A DNA stretch of 64,000 nt, from NCBI RefSeq assembly GCF_022606465.1, contig NZ_JALBUF010000001.1, positions 372,001-436,000 on the forward strand, written 5' to 3'. The DNA is from Sulfoacidibacillus ferrooxidans (GTDB lineage: Bacteria > Bacillota > Bacilli > Alicyclobacillales > SLC66). The position numbers and the translations under genes are program-made. Positions 1-9,827 of the stretch are shown here, piece after piece; within the stretch, counting starts at the first letter, position 1, and every line of letters begins with the position of its first letter. The notes under the pieces are model-generated. The model was not told the origin of the DNA and did no database searches. It worked only from the letters and a program-made list of their open reading frames with translations.

Positions 1-231
1 TATGATTTACATTCACATACACTTCAAAGATACAAAAACTTTATTCGACGACATTCTTGTTTTTTCGACATTTCGTTCCTTTATACATTCGTCAGAGATT
101 AAATGAATTCCTGCTTTACTCATTCACATCTCAATTACTTTCGACAAAGTTTCTTCGGTTTCCTCCTCATTGCCCTATGCTTTGCGTCATTTTATTATAT
201 AATTAACTTACTTAAATAAATGGAGGGGCAT

Positions 232-666
232 ATGAATTCGATTCAATCGATTGCGCAGTCGTTAATGACCATTCATCAACGTCTATCGGGTCGTTACGGG
301 CCACTCACACGACCACAGCTACGCATATTAACCATGCTTGCAAAAGACCAAAGGACAGTTTCAGAACTCGCAGAACACCTAAATATCTCTTCATCAGGCG
401 TGACACAAGCACTGGACAAACTACAGTGTAATCATTACATTATCCGCAAACCAGACGGATGCGATCAGCGTGTCGTACAAATATCCATTACACATACAGG
501 TCTTCTCGCACTAGAAGAAGCGCAATTGCAATACGAATATCGCGTATCAGAACTACTACAACAGTTAACTAAACAACAGCAAGAGGAGCTATCTTGCCTA
601 CTACATCACATGGTGAACGATGATTTTGATCTGACACCAAGACAAACGAGGGATGGCAATGAATGA
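232..666 (+). CDS. MarR-family transcriptional regulator
   Basis: A 144-residue winged-helix repressor of the MarR type. The helix-turn-helix region (about residues 45-75) carries the segment SELAEHLNISSSGVTQALDK, followed by a wing with DGCDQRVVQI, the usual D-x-R wing signature. I chose ATG 232 because GGAGGGG lies at 222-228, just in front of it; the in-frame ATG at 220 precedes that site. A TATAAT sits at 198-203 without a good -35 box. The gene overlaps the following MFS transporter by 8 nt, so the two form an operon and this protein probably represses its own operon in response to a toxic ligand. The ligand is unknown. Confidence 0.9.
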   Translation: MNSIQSIAQSLMTIHQRLSGRYGPLTRPQLRILTMLAKDQRTVSELAEHLNISSSGVTQALDKLQCNHYIIRKPDGCDQRVVQISITHTGLLALEEAQLQYEYRVSELLQQLTKQQQEELSCLLHHMVNDDFDLTPRQTRDGNE

Positions 667-1981
667 ACCATCAATGACGTACAATCTAAAGGGCTGGCGC
701 TCGCTTCACCCCGTGACGCGCCGCCTCATTGCTGCTCGCGTACTGCGCAGCATCGGGCAAGGTGCTCTTGCCGTAGACTTTACACTTTACTTACGCGCAC
801 GCTTATGGTCCGCACCAGAAATTGGTCTCTTACTGATGGCAGCAGGACTTGTCGGTGCAGCTCTTAGCCTTCTAGTCGGGGTATCGAGTGATAAAGTCGG
901 TCGGCGCGGATTTTTACTGATGTATGAAACGGGCCTTACACTTGCGACTGCACTCCTTCTATTAGATCATAGTGCATGGGTACTCATCGTTAGCTCAGTA
1001 TTGTTTGGATTTGGCCGTGGTGCAAACGGTGCCTCAGGTCCATTTGCACCAGCAGAACAAGCTTGGCTTGCAAAACACATACCAGGTACGATACGCGGCT
1101 CTGTCTTTAGCCTCAATGCAGCTTTACAATTTTGGGGGATGGGTATTGGTTCTATATTAGGAGCATTTCTTCCGCATATTTTACCAGGAGTTACAGGAGC
1201 CACAGCATATTATCCCGTTTTTGCACTTAATTTAATTATAGCCATTATTAATTACTTGCAAATTTTTACTCTATCTGAAGATCGTTCACACCATGTAGCA
1301 CCTCTGACTAAGGACCAAGATAACAACAAAGAAGCATTACAAGCAGCGACGGACGCCATTCATGCTGAAAAATCAGTTCGCAAACGTGAAAATAAAGCAC
1401 TATCTTTCCTTCTCATCGTCAATAGCGTTAATTCTCTTGGTGTTGGTTTAGTCGCACCACTTCTTCCTTATTGGTTCTCTGTTCGCTATGGAGTTGGTCC
1501 AGAAGCCATTGGCCCTATCTATGGCCTCACCTTTATTTTTACAGGAATCTCTTCTTTACTGGTTGGGAAACTTTCACAAAAAGTAGGGCTTACAAAATCA
1601 ATTGTGCTCCCTCGACTCCTTGGTATCGTGACATTAGTCGCCATGCCATTTATGCCGAGTTTTGCTCTCGCCGCAGTACTCTATATTGTGCGTTCTATTG
1701 TCAATCGTGGTTCAGTTGGTGCAAGGCAAGCCTTTAGTGTTGGGCTTGTGCGAGATAAGAGGCGCGGATTAGCTAGTAGTTTAAATGCTGTCTCATGGAA
1801 TGTCCCTGCTGCCATCGGACCTGCTATTGGCGGTTGGATGCTTGGCATGGGGTCATTATTCTGGCCATTCTTTCTTGCATCAGGATTACAGCTAGCGTAT
1901 ATCATTATGTTTAGCACGATGATGGGGCAATTTGACCCACAGCGGCGCAAAACGGAAACTTCACCTTCTTCACAATCGTAA
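659..1981 (+). CDS. MFS transporter, drug/metabolite exporter type
   Basis: About 440 residues with roughly 12 hydrophobic segments in two halves, separated by a charged cytoplasmic loop (about residues 200-245). The loop after the second helix has SSDKVGRRGF, a clear MFS motif A. The start is ATG 659 or 653: CGAGGG at 648-652 is better spaced for 659, which also overlaps the stop codon of the MarR gene (ATGAATGA). The pairing with a MarR repressor suggests an efflux pump, but the substrate cannot be read from sequence. An intrinsic terminator follows about 45 nt downstream. Confidence 0.88.
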   Translation: MNEPSMTYNLKGWRSLHPVTRRLIAARVLRSIGQGALAVDFTLYLRARLWSAPEIGLLLMAAGLVGAALSLLVGVSSDKVGRRGFLLMYETGLTLATALLLLDHSAWVLIVSSVLFGFGRGANGASGPFAPAEQAWLAKHIPGTIRGSVFSLNAALQFWGMGIGSILGAFLPHILPGVTGATAYYPVFALNLIIAIINYLQIFTLSEDRSHHVAPLTKDQDNNKEALQAATDAIHAEKSVRKRENKALSFLLIVNSVNSLGVGLVAPLLPYWFSVRYGVGPEAIGPIYGLTFIFTGISSLLVGKLSQKVGLTKSIVLPRLLGIVTLVAMPFMPSFALAAVLYIVRSIVNRGSVGARQAFSVGLVRDKRRGLASSLNAVSWNVPAAIGPAIGGWMLGMGSLFWPFFLASGLQLAYIIMFSTMMGQFDPQRRKTETSPSSQS

Positions 1982-2027
1982 GAAGGCACTGACTTTCAAT
2001 CTACTTCCTCTACGACTTTACACGCTT

Positions 2028-2059
2028 AGGCAGAATTCGAACCTTGGATTCTGCCTTTT
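2028..2059 (+). terminator. Rho-independent terminator after the MFS gene
   Basis: An 11-nt arm AGGCAGAATTC pairs with GGATTCTGCCT across a 7-nt loop, with one wobble, and runs into TTTT. It is placed correctly to end the marR-MFS transcript. Confidence 0.8.
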
Positions 2060-2123
2060 AGCGCAAGTTCCTGAGAAGAATGCTGTATAATTGCGCAATC
2101 AGTTCTATATTGCAGATCGCTGT

Positions 2124-2151
2124 TCCATAATACATAAAACTTTGCTATACT
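2124..2151 (+). promoter_or_regulatory. Putative extended -10 promoter of malate synthase
   Basis: TGC-TATACT at 2143-2151 is an extended -10 element; the -35 region 17 nt upstream (TTCCAT) is weak. It lies about 60 nt before the malate synthase start. No operator was recognised. Confidence 0.45.
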
Positions 2152-2211
2152 AGTAGTAGAATATTCGAACTTCACGATTGTCATTTGCTATTTATAGGAG
2201 GTATAGTACAC

Positions 2212-3813
2212 ATGGATCATTATTCATGCCCACCCGGTGTAACCATTACTGGGCCATACTCAGATGCTTATGCAGAGATCCTTACAACTGACGCTTTACA
2301 ATTTGTAGCTACTCTTGTTAGAGAGTATGCTCCTATACGCGTAGCTCTTTTACAAAAACGCATAGATCGTCAACAAGCAATTGACCATGGCATCCTGCCA
2401 GACTTCTTAGATGAAACAAAATCGATTCGAGACGACCATTGGACCATAGCCCCCCTCCCAAGTGATTTACAAGATCGGCGCGTGGAAATCACTGGGCCCT
2501 CAGGAGATCGCAAGATGGTAATCAACGCCTTGAACTCTGGTGCAAAAGTATTTATGGCTGATTTTGAAGACGCTAACTCGCCTACATTTGACAACACCAT
2601 TGGTGGTCAGATCAACCTGCGCGATGCGATTCAGCGCACCATTTCATTTACAAACCAAGATGGGAAACAGTATCACTTACATGATGAAGTTGCTGTTCTT
2701 ATCGTACGCCCACGCGGATGGCATCTAGTAGACAAACACATTCTAGTTGATGGTGAATCTGCACCAGGAGCTATCGTTGATTTTGGTCTTTACTTTTATC
2801 ACAATGCAAAAAAACTACTTAGCCTTGGATCAGGTCCCTACTTTTATTTGCCTAAACTTGAAAGCCACCTGGAAGCACGCCTTTGGAATGATATTTTTGT
2901 GAAGGCACAAGCATTATTAGAGATTCCAAAGGGAACAATCAAAGCTACTGTATTAATTGAAACAATTCTAGCCACATTTGAAATGGATGAAATTCTTTAC
3001 GAACTGCGCGACCACTCAGCCGGGTTAAACTGCGGTCGCTGGGATTACATCTTTAGTTATATTAAAAAACTGCGCAATCAACCGCAGGTCATTTTACCCG
3101 ACCGCTCTCTTATCACCATGACTGTCCCATTTATGCGCTCATACTCCTTATTCACCATACGCACTTGCCATCGACGCAACGCACCTGCTATCGGAGGAAT
3201 GGCTGCCCAAATTCCAATTAAACATGATGAAAAAGCAAACGAAGATGCCATGAACAAAGTACGCCAAGACAAAGAGCGCGAAGCGCGCGATGGCCATGAT
3301 GGAACATGGGTTGCACATCCAGCACTTGTTCCTGTTGCATTAGACATATTTAATGACATCATGCCGAGTTCCAATCAGATCGATCGCAAGCGAGAAGATA
3401 TCACCGTAACTGCTTCTCAATTATTAGAAGTACCGGTTGGTCCCATTACAGAAGCTGGACTGCGCACCAATATAAGTGTTGGTATTCAGTATATTGAGGC
3501 ATGGTTGCGTGGATTTGGTGCAGTGCCTATATTTAACTTAATGGAAGATGCCGCAACAGCAGAAATTTCACGCGCACAAGTCTGGCAGTGGTTACACCAC
3601 CCAAAAGGTATTTTAGAAGATGGGCGAAAAGTGACGATTGATTTATTTGACCAGTTAATGCAAGAAGAGTTAGACAAAATACAACACATGATTGGCGATG
3701 AGGCATATAGCAAAGGGAAATTTGAAGAAGCTACAGCGCTATTTCGCACATTAAGTTGCTCCGATGATTTCATGGATTTTTTAACAATCCCAGGTTACGA
3801 GCAGCTCACCTAA
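2212..3813 (+). CDS. aceB: Malate synthase (A type)
   Basis: Condenses glyoxylate with acetyl-CoA to give malate in the cytosol. The protein is 533 residues, normal for the short (A) isoform. Recognisable blocks are [12 protein letters not shown] (about residue 165), [33 protein letters not shown] and [23 protein letters not shown] 2212 was chosen because AGGAGG (2196-2201) lies ten bases upstream; an earlier in-frame ATG at 2185 has no such site. No isocitrate lyase is present in the window. The convergent neighbours encode glycolate oxidase subunits and a glycolate/lactate permease, so the glyoxylate probably comes from glycolate. Confidence 0.95.
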   Translation: MDHYSCPPGVTITGPYSDAYAEILTTDALQFVATLVREYAPIRVALLQKRIDRQQAIDHGILPDFLDETKSIRDDHWTIAPLPSDLQDRRVEITGPSGDRKMVINALNSGAKVFMADFEDANSPTFDNTIGGQINLRDAIQRTISFTNQDGKQYHLHDEVAVLIVRPRGWHLVDKHILVDGESAPGAIVDFGLYFYHNAKKLLSLGSGPYFYLPKLESHLEARLWNDIFVKAQALLEIPKGTIKATVLIETILATFEMDEILYELRDHSAGLNCGRWDYIFSYIKKLRNQPQVILPDRSLITMTVPFMRSYSLFTIRTCHRRNAPAIGGMAAQIPIKHDEKANEDAMNKVRQDKEREARDGHDGTWVAHPALVPVALDIFNDIMPSSNQIDRKREDITVTASQLLEVPVGPITEAGLRTNISVGIQYIEAWLRGFGAVPIFNLMEDAATAEISRAQVWQWLHHPKGILEDGRKVTIDLFDQLMQEELDKIQHMIGDEAYSKGKFEEATALFRTLSCSDDFMDFLTIPGYEQLT

Positions 3814-3850
3814 GTGCCATTGATTGATACGCTATCATCTACTCAAACAT

Positions 3851-3902
3851 AGCCATGGAAGCAACAGTCACATCGAGTGACTGTTGCTTCCATGGCTAGT
3901 TT
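3851..3902. terminator. Strong bidirectional terminator between aceB and glcD
   Basis: A perfect 21-bp inverted repeat (arms 3851-3871 and 3877-3897, 5-nt loop) followed on the + strand by AGTTTTTAT. It ends aceB transcription. On the - strand the glcD stop codon (3868-3870) lies inside one arm, so the last glcD codons are part of the hairpin. Confidence 0.9.
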
Positions 3903-5352
3903 TTATATAGGTTTCTAGGTGTTGACTGATCATCGTGGACGCACGCTTCACTTCTGCACATCTTCCTGGTTTTGGAATTAGCTTACCTGAATTGCATAAA
4001 TCCTCTGGATTAAATACAGCTCGCACTGCGATTTGGGCTTTTAATTCAGCTTCTGTAAATAAATAGTGCATATCATTAATTTTCTCTATTCCTACTCCAT
4101 GTTCCCCTGTAATAGAACCTCCGACATCTACGCATACTTTTAAAATATCTGACCCTACCATCATCGCTTTTTCCGTTTCAAAAGGAATGCTTGCATCATA
4201 GCAAATGAGTGGATGTAAATTGCCATCGCCGGCATGAAATACATTAGCAATCCGCAATCCAGAAGACACACTAATCTCCCGAATTCTCGCTAAAACTTCT
4301 GTTAATTTTGTTCGTGGAATAACACCATCTTGGACTAAGTAATTAGGTGAAATTCTCCCCATCGCGCCAAATGCCATTTTTCTACTGCTCCACCATAATG
4401 CTCGCTGTGCATCTGTTTCTGCCACTCTCACCGCCCGTACCTGGTGTTGCTTACATATATCTACGATTTGATCCGTTTCTGCTGCTACAGCCTCCACTAG
4501 CCCATCCACTTCAATCAATAATGCAGCTTCGATATCCGCGGGATACCCGACGTGATAATTACTCTTATCTACAGCTTGCATAGCTAATTGATCCATCATC
4601 TCCATAGCAGCTGGAATGATCCCTGCACCAATCACTTGGCTCACAGTATCCGATGCTTCATCGACGCGATCAAACCATGCCATAATCGTTTTCACAGCTT
4701 GTGGTTTTCGCAAGATGCGCACGGTAATCTCCGTTGCGATGCCAAGAGTTCCTTCAGACCCTATGAGCAATCCAAGTAGATCATACCCAAGTGCATCGCC
4801 GTATGTTGCACCAAGTTCGGCGATTTCCCCTGTTGGCAAAACTACTTTCGCCGCCACAATGTGATTCGTTGTCACACCATATTTTAAACAGTGCGATCCA
4901 CCCGCGTTTTCTGCAAGATTGCCACCAATGGTACATGCCGATTGACTAGATGGATCTGGTGCATAATATGCGTTTTCTTTAGCTATTTGTTTGGTCAATT
5001 GTAAGTTAATAAATCCTGGTTGAACGACTGCACGCATGTTGTCATAATCAACATGCAAAAGTTGATTCATCCGCACAAGGCTGATCACAACTTCATTATT
5101 TAATGCAGTGGCACCACCGCTTAGTCCCGTACCTGCACCTCGCGGAAGAAAAGGTACCTTTTCACGATGCAACAACTGAACAATCGCTGCCACTTCTTCT
5201 GTCGTTTCAGGAAATACAACTGCTCTCGGACGACCTCGTTGCGCTACATAGCCATCACATTCATACGCATATAGCTCATTTTCTTTATGCAATACACGTT
5301 GATTCGATCCTAACACTGCAGTGAGTTTGCTCACCAATTGCATGTGATTCAT
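3868..5352 (-). CDS. glcD: Glycolate oxidase FAD subunit GlcD
   Basis: FAD-linked subunit that oxidises glycolate (or D-lactate) to glyoxylate (or pyruvate), working with GlcE and GlcF at the membrane. The 494 residues contain the PCMH-type FAD site PRGAGTGLSGGATALN (about residue 75), GSEGTLGIATEITVR and the C-terminal GEHGVGIEK. The ATG overlaps the glcF stop (ATGA, 5349-5352) and has GAGG six bases upstream inside glcF. The last nine residues (SHGSNSHSM) are encoded by one arm of the terminator hairpin, so they are probably functionally neutral. D-lactate dehydrogenase is an alternative substrate assignment. Confidence 0.92.
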   Translation of the reverse strand: MNHMQLVSKLTAVLGSNQRVLHKENELYAYECDGYVAQRGRPRAVVFPETTEEVAAIVQLLHREKVPFLPRGAGTGLSGGATALNNEVVISLVRMNQLLHVDYDNMRAVVQPGFINLQLTKQIAKENAYYAPDPSSQSACTIGGNLAENAGGSHCLKYGVTTNHIVAAKVVLPTGEIAELGATYGDALGYDLLGLLIGSEGTLGIATEITVRILRKPQAVKTIMAWFDRVDEASDTVSQVIGAGIIPAAMEMMDQLAMQAVDKSNYHVGYPADIEAALLIEVDGLVEAVAAETDQIVDICKQHQVRAVRVAETDAQRALWWSSRKMAFGAMGRISPNYLVQDGVIPRTKLTEVLARIREISVSSGLRIANVFHAGDGNLHPLICYDASIPFETEKAMMVGSDILKVCVDVGGSITGEHGVGIEKINDMHYLFTEAELKAQIAVRAVFNPEDLCNSGKLIPKPGRCAEVKRASTMISQHLETYIKTSHGSNSHSM

Positions 5353-6656
5353 TGTACCTCACGCTCCAAGCGATACGCTTCATCTAACAGTTCCACGGTA
5401 TGAACCACATCCATAGTAAGCCCTTGTGCATAAAGCCCTGCTTTAATTTGCAACATGCATCCTGGGTTGCCCATAGCAACTACTTCCACATTGTGTGGAA
5501 GATCAGCCAATTTGCGCTCACGCAATTGCGCTGCCATTTCTGGATGAGTGATATTATAGATACCCGCACTACCACAGCAGCGATCAGCATCATTCATTTC
5601 AATTAAAGTGAGGCCATCGATAGCACGTAAAAGTTCCCGCGGAGCAGACCGAATGTTCTGTGCATGAGCGAGATGGCATGCATCATGATAAGTAACCGTT
5701 CGCTCCAAGCGTGACTTTGGCTTCTCATATCCTACTTCAAGTAAAATTTCAGCAATATCGCGTACTTTGCTAGAAAAAAGCTCTGCCCTTTCTCTATACA
5801 CTGGATCATCATGAAATAACTCTTTATACTCCTTCATAGCTGCACCACATCCAGCAGCGTTTAACACGATATAGTCCGCACCACTTTGTAAGAACACGTC
5901 TATATTGTGTTTGGCCATCATTCTCGCTTGCTCGCGATCCCCTGCATGAATTTGCAATGCTCCACAACATATTTGATCCTTTGGTACACTCACATGAAGA
6001 TGATTGCGCAGAGCAACCCGCACTGTTGCCATATGAATCTCACTAAAAAACACATCCATAACACACCCAGTAAATAGCGCAATTCTTCCCTTGGTTACCC
6101 CTTTCGTCTGTTCTGATTCTTTCGGTAGCACAGACCGTGCACTTGCTCTCGATACACTTGGTAATACGGCTTCCATCTCGCGCAAATGAGTTGGTAATAG
6201 ACGCAGGGCCCCAGATCTTCTCACCACCTGTTGCACATGCGACACTTGATAGAAACGCAATAACTTTCGAATTCTTTGAAGGCGACCTGGAGAAGGAAAG
6301 ATTTTGCGCAAAAATAGATCATGTAAAAATTTTTCAAGTCCACTCTGCTTTATGTGCGATAATGCCTGTCCACGTGCCTCTTCAATTAATGTCCCCACCT
6401 GTACGCCAGACGGACATACAGTTTCGCAAGCGCGACAATCCAAACAGTTAAATACAGGATCGATCACAGACTCATCGAAAGGCAAAGTACCTTCTGCCGC
6501 TGCTTTCATTAAATAAACACGCCCACGAGGAGATTCATTTTCATTTCCAAGCTGCTGATATGTCGGGCATACTTCTAAGCAAAATCCGCAATGGACACAT
6601 ACCGAATACAGGTCCTTAGAAATAGGATCAGAATGTAGTGACAATCCTTGGTCCAC
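5349..6656 (-). CDS. glcF: Glycolate oxidase iron-sulfur subunit GlcF
   Basis: Electron-transfer subunit of glycolate oxidase, 435 residues. The N-terminus holds two 4Fe-4S motifs, CVHCGFCLEVCP (about 21-32) and CLDCRACETVCP (about 72-83). The C-terminal half carries two CCG-type domains (ICCGALQIHAGD, RCCGSAGIYN), typical of heterodisulfide-reductase-like subunits that pass electrons to quinone. The start is GTG 6656, preceded by GGGGGG in the end of glcE, one base away from the glcE stop. Strict translational coupling with glcE and glcD is likely. Confidence 0.93.
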   Translation of the reverse strand: MDQGLSLHSDPISKDLYSVCVHCGFCLEVCPTYQQLGNENESPRGRVYLMKAAAEGTLPFDESVIDPVFNCLDCRACETVCPSGVQVGTLIEEARGQALSHIKQSGLEKFLHDLFLRKIFPSPGRLQRIRKLLRFYQVSHVQQVVRRSGALRLLPTHLREMEAVLPSVSRASARSVLPKESEQTKGVTKGRIALFTGCVMDVFFSEIHMATVRVALRNHLHVSVPKDQICCGALQIHAGDREQARMMAKHNIDVFLQSGADYIVLNAAGCGAAMKEYKELFHDDPVYRERAELFSSKVRDIAEILLEVGYEKPKSRLERTVTYHDACHLAHAQNIRSAPRELLRAIDGLTLIEMNDADRCCGSAGIYNITHPEMAAQLRERKLADLPHNVEVVAMGNPGCMLQIKAGLYAQGLTMDVVHTVELLDEAYRLEREVQ

Positions 6657-6657
6657 G

Positions 6658-7965
6658 TTAGATCCCCCCTACAAATCTGCCTGGACTTAAAATACCTCTT
6701 TGATCAATCGTTTGCTTAATACCTACAGTAAGTGTTTTTACAGCATCTTGTAATACACCTAAAGGCTCCACATCAACTAATGTCATCCTCGTTTGTGGTG
6801 CCTTTTCAATCACTGCCGATCCATCATACGTATACAATAACTCTCGACACATACGCAATACATGCAGTGTAGACGACTCGTTAAGAGGATGCACATAGAG
6901 ACGCCCAGTACCTATAGGGACTGTCACAGAAATACCAATAAAAACGTTCTGATCGATGTTTACTTGCATTTCTTTAGCAATCTCCACAATGAATGTAGGT
7001 GCACATGTAAATCGAATAACTGACCGTTGTCCTGCCAAATGTGTGCGATATGAATCCCAATAATCATCGGCTGCCTTACCTGTCAAATGAGTCACTCGCA
7101 GACTCATTGCCCCACATATCGATTGAATTCTTTTCGCCTGAACCTCAGCTGCAGCAACATGTTCATCACAGCCAACTGCCAGCAAAAACTCATCACGCTC
7201 TGATAGTTCATGTACTGACATGAGTTCAAATTGACTTGTAACCATGTCTGAAGTGCGAAGTTTTGTAATTAATACAGCCAAATCGTTATACTTTACTTCA
7301 ATTAAATTGACATCACTTTGTTGTGGTATCGGTTTTAATTTAAAGATGACTTCTGTAATTACACACAGCGTTCCCAAGGAGCCAATGAACAGTTTTGTCA
7401 TGTCATAACCTGCTACGTTTTTAACCACCTTACCTCCTGTTCGAATCATCTGCCCATCAGGGTAGACAACTGTCAATCCAATTGTGATATCGCGCAGACT
7501 TCCATACAATGCGCGAGATGGGCCGCTGACATTTGTAGCGATCAAACCTCCTATTGTTGCTTCCTTATGGCATACTGGATCAAAGGGTAATCTCTGACCG
7601 TGAACTCGGGTAACTTCTTGCAGGGCTGTAAGCGTTATCCCAGCCCCCACAGCAATCGTCATATCCGTTGGAGAATACTCTATTACGCGATCAAGTCGTT
7701 TTAGTGAAAGAGCAATATCCACAGCTTCACTCGCAAACCCCATTTCCACTTGCGTCAAAGCACCAATCGGCATAACCTTCCATTTGTGTTCATAGGCAGT
7801 ACAAAGAATATTGGTAATTTGCTCTTCATGGGTTGGTACAACAAGCACGACAGGGCTACATTGCCCTGTCAGCGCATATCCCAATTCTTCATCTATCTGT
7901 GCTTCAACGTGCAGTTTATCAGCAATATGATCTCGTATGATGCGCGCAGACTCTAAAGGAGTCAT
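6658..7965 (-). CDS. glcE: Glycolate oxidase FAD-binding subunit GlcE
   Basis: A second PCMH-type FAD protein of 435 residues, longer than the roughly 350 typical of Escherichia coli GlcE. It shows VPTHEEQITNIL near the N-terminus, ATIGGLIATNVSGPSRALYG and GKVVKNVAGYDMTKLFIGS, which is the GlcE signature. GGGAGTG lies ten bases before ATG 7965. It sits between the permease gene (23 nt upstream) and glcF (one base downstream) in the operon. The assignment rests on the motif set and on position in glcEFD order. Confidence 0.92.
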   Translation of the reverse strand: MTPLESARIIRDHIADKLHVEAQIDEELGYALTGQCSPVVLVVPTHEEQITNILCTAYEHKWKVMPIGALTQVEMGFASEAVDIALSLKRLDRVIEYSPTDMTIAVGAGITLTALQEVTRVHGQRLPFDPVCHKEATIGGLIATNVSGPSRALYGSLRDITIGLTVVYPDGQMIRTGGKVVKNVAGYDMTKLFIGSLGTLCVITEVIFKLKPIPQQSDVNLIEVKYNDLAVLITKLRTSDMVTSQFELMSVHELSERDEFLLAVGCDEHVAAAEVQAKRIQSICGAMSLRVTHLTGKAADDYWDSYRTHLAGQRSVIRFTCAPTFIVEIAKEMQVNIDQNVFIGISVTVPIGTGRLYVHPLNESSTLHVLRMCRELLYTYDGSAVIEKAPQTRMTLVDVEPLGVLQDAVKTLTVGIKQTIDQRGILSPGRFVGGI

Positions 7966-7988
7966 CTGAATTCACTCCCTTAAACAAC

Positions 7989-9638
7989 TTACTTCGGTAC
8001 CATAAATGATAAAACATTCGTCTGTAATACCACTAAAATACCTAAAAGTACGGTTAAAATAATGCTGTGAATAAACGTTTTACGAATAACCTTGCCTTCT
8101 TGATTTTTCAAAGAACCAGTCGACACCCCAGTTGTTACATTTTGCGGTGAAATCATTTTACTCATCACAGCACCGCTTGAGTTTGTAGCCGCCATTAATG
8201 TAGGACTTAGATGCAATTGTTTAGCAGCTACCACTTGCAAATTGCCAAACAACACATTGGAAGACGTATCTGAACCTGTAAGAAAGCATGCGATCCATCC
8301 CAGAAAACCTGAGAAAAAGGGAAAGAATGCACCCAAGGTAGCTACTGCAAGCCCTAATGTATATGCCATCCCAGAGTAATTATACAAATAGGCTAATGCC
8401 ACGATTTCCATAACGGTGAGAATAGGGAATTTCAACTGCTCCCACGTATCTGCTGCAGCTAGCCAAAAAGTTTTCCACCCCGTTCGAAGAACAATCGCAG
8501 TAATAATAACCGCTACGAAAATAGGTGTGCCCGACCCTAGCGGTTGAAATGCCCATACAGCCACATATGATTTGTGGTACAGCGTCAGGTAAACCAATTT
8601 GTTGAGTCCAGGCCACTTGATGCTTTGGACACCTATGGATGCGACATTTAAAAACGTCCATATGATTACAGTAGCGGTAATCAGTATCCAAGGAGCCCAG
8701 GCTTTCCAGATTTGTACTCCATCTAATGTAATCGACTGACTAGTTATAGATGGTTCTGCCGTAGCTGCTGTCTGAATTTCTGCCTGATGAACATAAGATT
8801 GAAATTGGTCTGAATCTTTCGGTTTCCATAAACGTGTAAATAGTACGAGAACAATGAGTGCAACCATGGCTGCCAATACATCCGGCAATTGTGGACCTAT
8901 ATAATTAGATACTAAAAATTGCGTAGTTGCATAGGACAGTCCACCGACAAGTGCAGCAGGCCAAGCGCCTTTCAATGACTTCCAACCGCCCATGACAAGA
9001 AGTACATAAAAAGGCAAAATAAAAGCAAATAGAGGTAATTGACGTCCTACCATTTCAGACAGGTGGGCAACAGGTAGGTTGGTCACTGCACCTAATGACA
9101 CGATTGGAACACCGAGCGCACCAAAAGCTACCGGAGCCGTATCAAAAATGAGAGTTAGCACAACTGCTTCAAGTACCGGAAATCCAAGACCTACTAAAAG
9201 TGCAGACGCAATAGCTACAGGTGTCCCGAAACCTGCAATGCCCTCCATGAGTGCGCCAAACGCATATGCGATAATCAGCACTTGAAGTCGGCGATCATTA
9301 GTTGCATTTTTATACATCCACTTGCGAAACAGTTCAAAAGAACCTGTTCGACGACTGATATTATATAACCACATTGCAGCAAATACGATCCACATAATCG
9401 GCCATACAGCAAATACTGCCCCCATAACCATTGCAGAAAATGCAAGGTGAACAGGTACCTGCCAAATACTTAAAGCAACGATCATACCCACGACAAGACC
9501 TGATAAAGCAGCAATCCAAGCAGGGGTGCGAATAATACCTAATAACACCAAAACGACTGCAATTGGTATGAAACCCACTAAAAATGAACTCAATAAAGAA
9601 TGCCCAACAGGCGTGAGAAGTTGATCGAACAAGCGCAC
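7989..9638 (-). CDS. L-lactate/glycolate permease (LctP family)
   Basis: 549 residues with about 12-14 hydrophobic segments, of the LctP/GlcA family that imports lactate or glycolate with protons. Family blocks include AYAFGALMEGIAGFGTPVAI (about residue 125) and GWIACFLTGSDTSSNVLFGN near the C-terminus. The start may be GTG 9638 or TTG 9632; AGAAGGGG is spaced better for the TTG. As first gene of the operon with glcEFD it likely brings in the substrate of the oxidase. The 5' region contains a good promoter and an unusual tandem repeat. Confidence 0.93.
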   Translation of the reverse strand: MRLFDQLLTPVGHSLLSSFLVGFIPIAVVLVLLGIIRTPAWIAALSGLVVGMIVALSIWQVPVHLAFSAMVMGAVFAVWPIMWIVFAAMWLYNISRRTGSFELFRKWMYKNATNDRRLQVLIIAYAFGALMEGIAGFGTPVAIASALLVGLGFPVLEAVVLTLIFDTAPVAFGALGVPIVSLGAVTNLPVAHLSEMVGRQLPLFAFILPFYVLLVMGGWKSLKGAWPAALVGGLSYATTQFLVSNYIGPQLPDVLAAMVALIVLVLFTRLWKPKDSDQFQSYVHQAEIQTAATAEPSITSQSITLDGVQIWKAWAPWILITATVIIWTFLNVASIGVQSIKWPGLNKLVYLTLYHKSYVAVWAFQPLGSGTPIFVAVIITAIVLRTGWKTFWLAAADTWEQLKFPILTVMEIVALAYLYNYSGMAYTLGLAVATLGAFFPFFSGFLGWIACFLTGSDTSSNVLFGNLQVVAAKQLHLSPTLMAATNSSGAVMSKMISPQNVTTGVSTGSLKNQEGKVIRKTFIHSIILTVLLGILVVLQTNVLSFMVPK

Positions 9639-9702
9639 CCCTTCTTTCTTTACTATTAATAAAATTTAATTTTTAGATTGTTTAATAAATATTTACCTGT
9701 TT

Positions 9703-9750
9703 AAACCTCTAAACCTCTAAACCTCTAAACCTCTAAACCTCTAAACCTCT
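9703..9750. repeat. Six perfect tandem copies of an 8-bp unit
   Basis: AAACCTCT is repeated six times without interruption in the leader between the glycolate permease promoter and its start codon. On the transcribed (-) strand the unit reads AGAGGTTT, so every copy carries a Shine-Dalgarno-like AGAGG. The array is a candidate for slipped-strand length variation. Confidence 0.95.
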
Positions 9751-9752
9751 AG

Positions 9753-9822
9753 TAGTTCTACACCTACTTCCTCCTTTCCAGCTAATCGCGAAAATGAAAT
9801 CGCTTTCTGTATTGTAGAACTA
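9753..9822. promoter_or_regulatory. Candidate operator pair at the glycolate operon promoter
   Basis: TAGTTCTAC (9753-9761) and its exact reverse complement GTAGAACTA (9814-9822) are 52 bp apart. The second half-site covers the expected transcription start. The arrangement suits a looping repressor, or folding of the leader RNA. The cognate regulator is unknown. Confidence 0.45.
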
Positions 9823-9827
9823 TCGTT

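Noticed and set aside
41-150. Three TTCGACA-like words upstream of the first MarR gene
   Set aside because: Short, irregularly spaced and in AT-rich sequence; not better than chance by eye, though they could be operator half-sites.
9703-9750. CRISPR array
   Set aside because: The unit is 8 bp with no spacers; it is a simple tandem repeat.
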